From the NCBI GenBank assembly GCA_018663625.1, contig JABJPX010000069.1:52399-116398 (forward strand): DNA of 64,000 bases, in the 5' to 3' direction. Of this stretch, positions 52,645 through 60,545 are shown piece after piece (the stretch's first letter is position 1; each line of letters starts with the position of its first letter). The notes under the pieces were generated by a model that did not search any database, was not told the origin of the DNA, and saw only the letters and a program-made list of their open reading frames with translations. The translations under genes were made by a program, and so were the position numbers. Origin of the DNA: Polaribacter sp. (GTDB lineage: Bacteria > Bacteroidota > Bacteroidia > Flavobacteriales > Flavobacteriaceae).

Positions 52645-55485
52645 ATGTCAGATCAAAAAAGAGTTTTTTTAGTAGATGCTTTTGCACTAATTTTTAGAGG
52701 ATACTATGCCTTTATAAAAAACCCGCGAATCAATTCCAAAGGATTGGATACTTCGGCTATTATGGGTTTTATGAATTCTCTTTTAGATGTCATCAAACGC
52801 GAAAGACCCGATCATTTAGCGGTTTGTTTTGACAAAGGGGGTAGTGTAGACCGTGTAGAAATGTTTGAAGCCTACAAAGCCAATAGAGACGAGACTCCTG
52901 AAGCTATTAAAATTGCTGTTCCTTACATTCAAGAAATTCTAAAAGCCATGCACATTCCAATTATGGTAAAAAAAGGGTTTGAAGCAGATGATGTGATTGG
53001 AACGCTTTCTAAACAAGCAGAAAAAGAGGGTTTTAAAACCTTTATGGTAACACCCGATAAAGATTTTGCGCAATTGGTCTCTGAAAATATTTTTATGTAC
53101 AAACCTCGTTTTGGAGGTGGGTATGATGTGTGGGGTGTTCCAGAAGTACAAGAAAAATTTGGCGTAGAAACTCCTGAACAGGTCATTGATTTCCTAGGAA
53201 TGATGGGCGATTCTTCGGATAATATTCCAGGACTGCCTGGGGTTGGAGAAAAAACAGCAAAAAAGTTTTTGGCTACCTATGGTTCTATGGAGAACTTATT
53301 GGAAAACACCCATGAGCTCAAAGGAAAACTAAAAGAAAAAATAGAAGGTGCCAAAGAATTAGGATTGCTTTCCAAAAAATTGGCCACTATTATGTTGGAT
53401 GTGCCAGTAACCTTCGATGCCAAAGATTTTGAATTGGATCAACCCGATTTAGAAAAAGTAACCACCCTTTTCAACGAGTTAGAGTTTCGAAATTTACTCG
53501 TAAACTTTACCCGTACTTTTGCAGAAAAAACAACGGATACCGATGCGAAGGCTGTTGCCGAAAAACCAAAAGCAGCTAAAAAAACAGCTCCATCAACCAC
53601 CGATGGACAATTTGATTTGTTTGCTGCTCCGGGCAGTGGAAGTGTTTCTGAAGAAGAAGTAGCCGCTGGTTTTAAAACCATTGAAAACACCAATCATTTT
53701 TACCAACATATTGATGCTCCTTTATCAAGAAAATTATTATTGAAAAAACTACTGCAACAAAAAGCGGTTTGTTTTGATACAGAGACAACGGGTTTGAAAG
53801 CGCTTGAAGTGGAATTGATTGGGATTGCTTTTTCTTATGAAATTGGAAAAGGATACTATGTTTCCTTTCCAGGAGATCAAAAAGAAACAGCGGCCATTTT
53901 AGAAGAATTTCGTCCTTTCTTTGAAGCCGACCATATTGAGAAAATTGGCCATAATTTAAAATACGACATCAAAGTATTGTCCAACTACAACCTCCCTGTA
54001 AAAGGAAAATTGTTTGACACGATGATTGCCCATTATCTTATCAATCCAGACATGCGCCACAATATGGACATGCTTGCTGAAACTTATTTGAATTACCAAC
54101 CGGTTTCCATTACGGAATTGATTGGTAAAAAAGGAAAAAACCAATTATCGATGCGTGTGGTACCGCTGGCAGACCAAACCGAATATGCGGTAGAAGATGC
54201 CGACATTACGTTGCAATTAAAGGAACACTTCACCAAAGAATTGGAAAGTGGCAATGTAGCTGCACTTTTTAACGAGGTAGAGCTTCCGTTGGTTTCTGTG
54301 CTTACTGCCATGGAAATTGAAGGCATCAACATCAATGTAGATTTCTTAAAAGAATTATCGGGCAGCTTAACGGCAGATATTGAACGGCTTGAAAAAGGGA
54401 TTTATGATCAAGCTGGTGAAGAATTTAACATTGCGTCTCCTAAACAATTGGGAATTGTGTTGTTTGAAAACATGCAATTGGTTGCCAAACCTAAAAAGAC
54501 AAAAACAGGGCAGTATTCTACTGCTGAAGATGTGCTTTCTTTCTTAGCCAAAGACCATCAAATTATTAGAGACATTCAAGAATACCGTCAATATAAAAAA
54601 TTACAAAGTACCTATGTAGATGCTTTGCCCAATGAGGTGAATCCTAAAACGGGAAGAATTCACACCCAATATATGCAAGCGGTTGCTGCAACGGGTCGAT
54701 TGAGTTCCAACAATCCGAATTTACAGAACATCCCCATCCGAACCAAACGCGGTCAAGAGGTACGAAAATCTTTTGTGCCTAGAGACGAAAATCATGTGCT
54801 GCTTGCGGCCGATTATTCTCAAATTGAATTGCGGATTATTGCGGCGCTAAGTGAGGAGGAAACCATGATGAATGCTTTTAAAAACGGAGAAGACATTCAT
54901 GCCTCTACGGCTGCAAAGGTGTTTAATGTTCCGCTTGCGGAAGTAACCCGAGAACAACGTAGCAATGCAAAAACTGTTAATTTTGGGATTGTCTATGGGG
55001 TGTCTGCTTTTGGATTGAGCAATCAGACCGACTTAAGCCGAAGTGAAGCCAAGGAACTTATTGATACCTATTATGAAACCTATCCAAAATTAAAAGCCTA
55101 CATGTCGGCCCAGGTAGATTTTGCACGAACGCACGGTTATGTAGAAACGGTTTTAAAAAGACGTCGCTATTTAAAAGACATCAATTCCCAAAATGCCATG
55201 GTAAGAAATGGTGCAGAAAGAAATGCCGTGAATGCACCAATACAGGGTTCTGCTGCAGACATCATAAAATTGGCAATGATCAACATTCACAACCGCTTTG
55301 AGAAAGAAAATTTCAAATCGAAAATGTTATTACAGGTGCATGATGAATTGGTTTTTGATGCACACAAAGATGAATTGGAGATCATTACTCCTATTATAAA
55401 GTATGAAATGGAAAATGCCTTTTCAATGAGCGTCCCATTGGATGTGGAAGTAGGTACTGGACTCAACTGGCTCGAAGCGCATTAA
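52645..55485 (+). CDS. polA: DNA polymerase I
   Basis: Repair and Okazaki-fragment polymerase of 946 residues with all three domains. The 5'-3' exonuclease part opens FLVDAFALIFRGYYAF and contains GFEADDVIGTL and GDSSDNIPG. The 3'-5' exonuclease domain appears intact, with FDTETTGL and HNLKYD. Polymerase motifs are LLAADYSQIELR (A), RSNAKTVNFGIVYG (B) and QVHDELVF (C). A linker at about residues 295-330 is rich in Ala and Lys. A symporter remnant begins two bases after its stop codon. Confidence 0.97.
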   Translation: MSDQKRVFLVDAFALIFRGYYAFIKNPRINSKGLDTSAIMGFMNSLLDVIKRERPDHLAVCFDKGGSVDRVEMFEAYKANRDETPEAIKIAVPYIQEILKAMHIPIMVKKGFEADDVIGTLSKQAEKEGFKTFMVTPDKDFAQLVSENIFMYKPRFGGGYDVWGVPEVQEKFGVETPEQVIDFLGMMGDSSDNIPGLPGVGEKTAKKFLATYGSMENLLENTHELKGKLKEKIEGAKELGLLSKKLATIMLDVPVTFDAKDFELDQPDLEKVTTLFNELEFRNLLVNFTRTFAEKTTDTDAKAVAEKPKAAKKTAPSTTDGQFDLFAAPGSGSVSEEEVAAGFKTIENTNHFYQHIDAPLSRKLLLKKLLQQKAVCFDTETTGLKALEVELIGIAFSYEIGKGYYVSFPGDQKETAAILEEFRPFFEADHIEKIGHNLKYDIKVLSNYNLPVKGKLFDTMIAHYLINPDMRHNMDMLAETYLNYQPVSITELIGKKGKNQLSMRVVPLADQTEYAVEDADITLQLKEHFTKELESGNVAALFNEVELPLVSVLTAMEIEGININVDFLKELSGSLTADIERLEKGIYDQAGEEFNIASPKQLGIVLFENMQLVAKPKKTKTGQYSTAEDVLSFLAKDHQIIRDIQEYRQYKKLQSTYVDALPNEVNPKTGRIHTQYMQAVAATGRLSSNNPNLQNIPIRTKRGQEVRKSFVPRDENHVLLAADYSQIELRIIAALSEEETMMNAFKNGEDIHASTAAKVFNVPLAEVTREQRSNAKTVNFGIVYGVSAFGLSNQTDLSRSEAKELIDTYYETYPKLKAYMSAQVDFARTHGYVETVLKRRRYLKDINSQNAMVRNGAERNAVNAPIQGSAADIIKLAMINIHNRFEKENFKSKMLLQVHDELVFDAHKDELEIITPIIKYEMENAFSMSVPLDVEVGTGLNWLEAH

Positions 55486-55486
55486 T

Positions 55487-55786
55487 CTTTTAGAAAATGG
55501 AATTAGATTATATCGAAAACGTAAATGGGCTGGAATTGCAGCCACCTTCTGCCCCGTCATCATCCTCTCTCTTTTTTGGAAAGGCTATTCAGAAAAAGGA
55601 GCCATCGCTTCAATGATTACCGGATTTGTATCTGTAATTCTCTGTAAATTTGTATTTGCAAACATGGACGGAATTGGCCCCTATTTGAAGGAATTGGATG
55701 TTTTGGGTCCTTCATTTGCTTTGGCAATGCTTGCTGGATGGATTGTTTCTAAAATAGCGCCTCCCAAAGATGCAACTGCGGCGTAA
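55487..55786 (+). pseudogene. C-terminal remnant of a sodium/solute symporter (PutP-like)
   Basis: An open stretch of 99 codons ending in TAA, in frame from just after the polA stop but without an early ATG. The translation contains KRKWAGIAATFCPVIILSLF, then WKGYSEKGAIASMITGF, then two more hydrophobic segments and a short tail ending PPKDATAA. This is the ending expected for solute:sodium symporters such as PutP (the SLFWK..xxGAxAxMITG pattern). Roughly the first 400 residues of a normal protein are absent, since polA occupies that DNA. It is most likely a deletion remnant. An unusual start further in would give only about 58 residues. Confidence 0.78.
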
Positions 55787-55818
55787 AAAAACTTAATTTA
55801 CGAGTACAAAATTACCCC

Positions 55819-56916
55819 ATGAAAAACGCAAACCTCATATTGTTATTGTCACTAATTTCACTATTGACATCCCCAATTGTTAACGCACAGTGCGAAAGCG
55901 TTACTTTAGAAAGCCTTACAAATCCTGGTCCTTACGAAGTAGCAACTCTTACTGAAGCAGACGGAATCCGAAACGGACCTGACTATGCGGGCGCCACAAT
56001 TTACTATCCAACCAATGGAACAGGTCCCTTTGCAAGCATTGCAATGGTTCCAGGATTTACAGCACTTCCCGCTAGTATAGAAGAATGGGGGCCTTTTTAT
56101 GCCTCTCATGGAATTGTAACTATCATTATTGGCACCAACTCTCTAGTTGATTTTCCGGAAGTACGAGCCAATGCATTATTGGATGCTTTGGAAACCATCA
56201 AGCAAGAAAATACTCGCAGCTCATCACCGCTAGAAGGTGCATTGAACACCAACCAATTGGCAGTAAGCGGATGGTCTATGGGCGGGGGTGGTGCTCAAAG
56301 AGCGGCAGTATTAGACAACAGTATTTCGGCAGTTGTTGCCCTATGTCCTTATCTTAATAATTCAGCACTCAATCACGACGCAGCCTTACTCATCCTTAGT
56401 GGCGAAGAAGATACCATAGCACCTCCTTCTGAACAAGCAGATGTACATTACAGCAATACCCCAAATACTACAGACAAACTCCTCTTTGAGGTTGCCAATG
56501 GAGATCACTCGGTAGCAAATACGCCAAATGGTGGTGACGGTGTCGTAGGTCAAATAGCACTTTCATGGCTAAAATTGCAACTTGAAGAAAAAGAATGCTA
56601 TTGCCCTTTACTAACAAACAACCTCCTATTAAACCCAACAGCCGCATCTAATGTTCTACAAAATTTTGAATGCGATGCGCTAGGAATAGACGCTTCAAAG
56701 CAAGCAATTGGGTACTCTCCGAATCCGACAAAAAACACCATCACTTTTAACAATACCGAAAGGGTTCTTTTCGAACTCTTTTCACCGCTTGGACAAAGCC
56801 TATTGAAAGGTCAGCTTACCAAAGAGAACCCTCAAATTGATTTGAGCGACTTTCCACCAGGAATTTATTACTTAAGGACCAAGAACCAAATAATGAAACT
56901 CATGAAGGTGGATTGA
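55819..56916 (+). CDS. Secreted PETase-like polyester hydrolase with T9SS sorting domain
   Basis: A 365-residue protein with a signal peptide (to about residue 23, IVNAQ), an alpha/beta-hydrolase core and a C-terminal type IX secretion sorting domain (about 298-365, YSPNPTKNTITF ... PPGIYYLRT ... KLMKV). The nucleophile elbow GWSMGGGG (Ser153) is identical to that of the PET hydrolase of Ideonella. The triad is completed by Asp198 (GEEDTIAP) and His230 (NGDHSVAN). The oxyanion segment is VPGFTA, with Phe80 where the Ideonella enzyme has Tyr, and Tyr178 (CPYLNN) replaces its mobile Trp. It resembles the Bacteroidota PET27/PET30 type esterases. Natural polyester or cutin-like substrates are inferred. 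Confidence 0.9.
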   Translation: MKNANLILLLSLISLLTSPIVNAQCESVTLESLTNPGPYEVATLTEADGIRNGPDYAGATIYYPTNGTGPFASIAMVPGFTALPASIEEWGPFYASHGIVTIIIGTNSLVDFPEVRANALLDALETIKQENTRSSSPLEGALNTNQLAVSGWSMGGGGAQRAAVLDNSISAVVALCPYLNNSALNHDAALLILSGEEDTIAPPSEQADVHYSNTPNTTDKLLFEVANGDHSVANTPNGGDGVVGQIALSWLKLQLEEKECYCPLLTNNLLLNPTAASNVLQNFECDALGIDASKQAIGYSPNPTKNTITFNNTERVLFELFSPLGQSLLKGQLTKENPQIDLSDFPPGIYYLRTKNQIMKLMKVD

Positions 56917-56997
56917 TTGCTGCAAAAAACGTTCCTCTAAATAGGATCTAAATACAGCGAAATAATGTATATTTCGAGCAGATTTTAATGTGAAATT

Positions 56998-58845
56998 ATG
57001 GAAGGAAATTCGATACAAAATTATATAAAGGAGCTCTTAGAAAATACTCCATCAGAGTGGTTAAATTTAACAACACATCGCCTTGATATTTATGATGAAT
57101 CGTTGGCGAAATCTCAGTTTTTAGCGCAGTTTGAAGTATTATTTAGCAAAAAGAACACAGATACATCAGCGCTTCAAAAATTACCAACAGCTTACGATTA
57201 TATTCGATTAGGACATCCCTTGTCTTGTGTCCTTGAATGGAGTATTGCCAAATTGAACAATCTAAAGTCAGAAAATGTGATTAGTTTTTCGTCACAAACA
57301 ATTCCTGTTTTGGCAATTCTAAGAACCAATTTATTGGCACATAAAAAAACTCAAATTTTATATACGGGAACGCTTCCATCCTTTTTTGATGCTGATGTAT
57401 TACAGCGTGTATATGGATATCAATTTGAACTAAAACAGATCGAAAACACCACTGCCATTGCTCAGTTTGATGGAAGCACTGTTTTCATTGCACAAAAAAA
57501 TGAACTTTCTCTTTTTGAACTTCATAAAAACTGTGACTTTGTCATTCATAATTATGGAGAACTCGGAAGTGTTTTGGCTATAAATGGAGCTCAAAACAAT
57601 GTTTATATTTCAGACATTCAACACGTCCGCAGAAGAGAAACCATTGCCATGACACCGGCCAATACACTGACGGCATTAAAACGACTCATTGGCCATGCTG
57701 CTTCTGAGACTAAAACAACGGATTACAAAGCGAACAAAACACTGGTTTTAGAGACTATTCAAAAAATTACAGGGACAAATACCACGCCTTTAGTAGGCTC
57801 TAGTGGGCTCTCGATTCAGTATGCAATTATGATGGGACTCGTGCATGATGCATTGGATACACATCCCGGAAAAGCAATTAAAATTATTGTACCTCCCAAC
57901 TGTTATGGCGGTACCAATGACCAAGCAAGACGCGTTGCTGCTTGTCTTGAAAATGTTGAGGTAGTCGATTTACTGGTAGATGGTGCCCATGATATGGTGC
58001 AAAGCATTGAACTTGTTTTACATGCAATTGCAAAGGAAGATGCCGTATCGTTTATCATTGCTGAAATTCCAACAAACCCGCGCGTAGAAGTTCCAGATTT
58101 ACTAAAATTAAAAGCGGCTTTGAGTGCCACACGAAAAACAGAAAGCGGTAAAACGGCCATTGACCCTGTTTTTATTTTAGATCAAACATTCTGTCCGAAT
58201 GTGCTCTTTTTAGGGGAAGATGAAATCCTTTCTGCTGTTCGTACAATTTCATATGTTAGTGGATCAAAGTTTCCAAGCGGTGGAAAATGTACTGCTGGAT
58301 ATTGTGTGGGAAACAAAAAGACAGATGCGTTGATGGAAAAAATAGCGCTGCATTTGAACATCTGCGACAATGAAGCTACAGCACTTCAAATGGAATTCTT
58401 AGCAAAGCAATTGCCTTCTATGAACCAAAGAATTAAAGAGGCCTATCTAAATACACGTGCTTTTGTTTCTTATATTCAAAAAACATTGCCCGAAGCAAAA
58501 ATTAATTTTGTTTCAGAAGCTTTGGCTAGTCAAGGATTTACCCCTTCTGTTTTCTCGTTAGACCTTCCAACTAAAGGAACTACAGATGCAGAAAGAGAGG
58601 AATACAAACGAAGGTTGAATCATCAACTAATCAACCTAATGATTACTGAAATTCCAAATGAAAGCAAATACTGTGTGAGTTACGGTCAGTTAAACGGAGT
58701 ATATTGGACCATTCCTGCCACCTCAACACAAGGAACTACTAAAGAAGGTGACAAAGATTATATTGCCCGCGTAGCGCTATCTCCAAACATGGATTTAGCA
58801 CTGCATAAAAAAGTATTTTCAGACTTTGTTGCAAGCATTTCATAA
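56998..58845 (+). CDS. PLP-dependent enzyme of the Cys/Met metabolism type
   Basis: A 615-residue fold-type I PLP enzyme. The recognisable half is the C-terminal one: SIQYAIMMGL, VPPNCYGGTNDQARR, FIIAEIPTNPRVEVPDL, an aspartate in FILDQTFCPN and the presumed PLP lysine in SYVSGSKFPSGGKCTAGY. This order matches cystathionine gamma-synthase-like enzymes. The first 200 or so residues do not match that family clearly and contain a Rossmann-like region. I cannot name the substrate. Its -7 region, TATATTTC at 56968-56975, is one base off consensus. The pseudouridine synthase gene follows 17 bases later. Confidence 0.8.
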   Translation: MEGNSIQNYIKELLENTPSEWLNLTTHRLDIYDESLAKSQFLAQFEVLFSKKNTDTSALQKLPTAYDYIRLGHPLSCVLEWSIAKLNNLKSENVISFSSQTIPVLAILRTNLLAHKKTQILYTGTLPSFFDADVLQRVYGYQFELKQIENTTAIAQFDGSTVFIAQKNELSLFELHKNCDFVIHNYGELGSVLAINGAQNNVYISDIQHVRRRETIAMTPANTLTALKRLIGHAASETKTTDYKANKTLVLETIQKITGTNTTPLVGSSGLSIQYAIMMGLVHDALDTHPGKAIKIIVPPNCYGGTNDQARRVAACLENVEVVDLLVDGAHDMVQSIELVLHAIAKEDAVSFIIAEIPTNPRVEVPDLLKLKAALSATRKTESGKTAIDPVFILDQTFCPNVLFLGEDEILSAVRTISYVSGSKFPSGGKCTAGYCVGNKKTDALMEKIALHLNICDNEATALQMEFLAKQLPSMNQRIKEAYLNTRAFVSYIQKTLPEAKINFVSEALASQGFTPSVFSLDLPTKGTTDAEREEYKRRLNHQLINLMITEIPNESKYCVSYGQLNGVYWTIPATSTQGTTKEGDKDYIARVALSPNMDLALHKKVFSDFVASIS

Positions 58846-58862
58846 AAGAAAAAAAGGATTCA

Positions 58863-60533
58863 TTGAAGCAATTCCAACTTTTTAAAACAGCCATTTCAGA
58901 AATTGAACTTCCAGAAAAGTTTACATTTCCATTTTATTACACCCCACATGTACTTGCAGAAATTGCGACAAAGGAAGTACAAACCTATTTAGAATCTCAA
59001 ACAGATTTTACTCATAACTTCGGTCTCAATTCAAAGGTCACGGAAAATGCTATCGGCAAAATGTTTGGGGTTTTAGTGGTAAAAAACAACGCAAATCAAC
59101 TGGGGTACTTAACGGGTTTTTCAGGAAAACTAGAGGATGAAAGTTGTCCTGAAATATTTGTTCCTCCTGTTTTTGACTTGAGAACTAAAAATAGTTTTTA
59201 TAAAAAAGGGGAAGAAGAAATCAATATTATTAATGCAAAATTAACGGCTTTAAAAAGTAATGAAACCTATCTTTTTTTAAAGAGAGTTGTTAAAAGGGCT
59301 TCCAAAAAAATTGAGGATGATTTAGCACTTCAGCGAAAAAAAATGGTGATTTCTAAAAAAGAACGAAAACTTCGCAAAAGAGAGGCTGGTAAAATCTTGA
59401 CAGCGGAAGCCTTAGAAAAATTATCTCAAAAATTAGAACAAGAAAGTTTTAACGATCAGTTTTTTTACAAAGAACTAGTTGCATATTATATTCAAAAAGA
59501 GGCAGAAAACCGCAGAGAACTGGATGCTTTTGAGAAACAAATAGCCGCCTTAAAAAAAGCAAGAAAAGAAGCTTCTGCATTGCTGCAAAAAACATTGTTT
59601 GAGAAGTTTCAGTTTTTAAATCAGCAAAAAGAAACAAAAGCACTCATTGATATTTTTAACAATCCTGCTATAAATCCACCCGCTGGTGCTGGTGAATGTG
59701 CGGCTCCTAAACTACTGCAATTTGCATTTAAAAATGATTTAACGCCTGTTTGTATGGGAGAGTTTTGGTGGGGAATTTCTCCCAATTCTGCCATTAGGAA
59801 ACATAAAAATTTCTATCCAGCTTGTCAAGGTAGGTGCAAACCTATTTTGAATCATATGTTGGATGGAATTGCCATGGACGAAAATTTGCTGATTCAAGAA
59901 ATTTCGAAAGATAAAACCTTAGCAACTATTTATGAAGATGATGTGATGTTGGTAATTCATAAACCTGCAGAATTTTTATCGGTACCGGGCAAAGAAATTA
60001 CAGATGCCGTATACACTCGAATTAAAGAAAAATACCCCAACGCTACGGGACCTTTAATTGTGCACAGACTCGACATGTCTACTTCTGGTATTTTACTACT
60101 TACCAAGACAAAAGAAGCGAACAAACATTTACAAAATCAGTTTATAAAAAGAACCATTCAAAAAAGATATGTGGCGCTGTTGGATGGAGATTTAACTGAA
60201 GATAAAGGAAAAATAACGCTTCCTTTGCGGGTTGATTTAGATGACAGACCCAAGCAATTGGTCTGTTTTGAACATGGGAAAAATGCAGAAACACGCTGGG
60301 AAGTTATCCAAAGAGAAAATGGCAAGACGCGTGTTTATTTTTATCCTATTACAGGAAGAACCCACCAATTAAGAGTCCATGCTGCACATAAAAACGGACT
60401 AAACGCTCCTATTATTGGCGATGATTTGTATGGAAAAAAACAAGATCGATTGCATTTACATGCCGAATTTATTGCTTTTACACATCCTACTACAAATGAA
60501 AAAATGAGTTTTAGAGTTGCTCCAGCATTTTAA
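58863..60533 (+). CDS. Large RluA-family pseudouridine synthase with coiled-coil extension, TTG start
   Basis: A 556-residue protein. The C-terminal third is an RluA-type catalytic domain with the motif HRLDMSTSG and the ending GRTHQLRVHAAH. The first 370 residues hold a conserved opening (FTFPFYYTPHVLAEIA), a long charged coiled coil (about 115-255) and a cysteine-containing segment (GECAAPKLLQFAF, FYPACQGRCKPIL). This layout is found in a Bacteroidota branch related to tRNA/rRNA pseudouridine synthases such as RluA itself. The frame begins with TTG; no in-frame ATG precedes it and the first ATG inside would lose conserved residues. Confidence 0.87.
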   Translation: MKQFQLFKTAISEIELPEKFTFPFYYTPHVLAEIATKEVQTYLESQTDFTHNFGLNSKVTENAIGKMFGVLVVKNNANQLGYLTGFSGKLEDESCPEIFVPPVFDLRTKNSFYKKGEEEINIINAKLTALKSNETYLFLKRVVKRASKKIEDDLALQRKKMVISKKERKLRKREAGKILTAEALEKLSQKLEQESFNDQFFYKELVAYYIQKEAENRRELDAFEKQIAALKKARKEASALLQKTLFEKFQFLNQQKETKALIDIFNNPAINPPAGAGECAAPKLLQFAFKNDLTPVCMGEFWWGISPNSAIRKHKNFYPACQGRCKPILNHMLDGIAMDENLLIQEISKDKTLATIYEDDVMLVIHKPAEFLSVPGKEITDAVYTRIKEKYPNATGPLIVHRLDMSTSGILLLTKTKEANKHLQNQFIKRTIQKRYVALLDGDLTEDKGKITLPLRVDLDDRPKQLVCFEHGKNAETRWEVIQRENGKTRVYFYPITGRTHQLRVHAAHKNGLNAPIIGDDLYGKKQDRLHLHAEFIAFTHPTTNEKMSFRVAPAF

Positions 60534-60545
60534 AAGAAATTCAAT

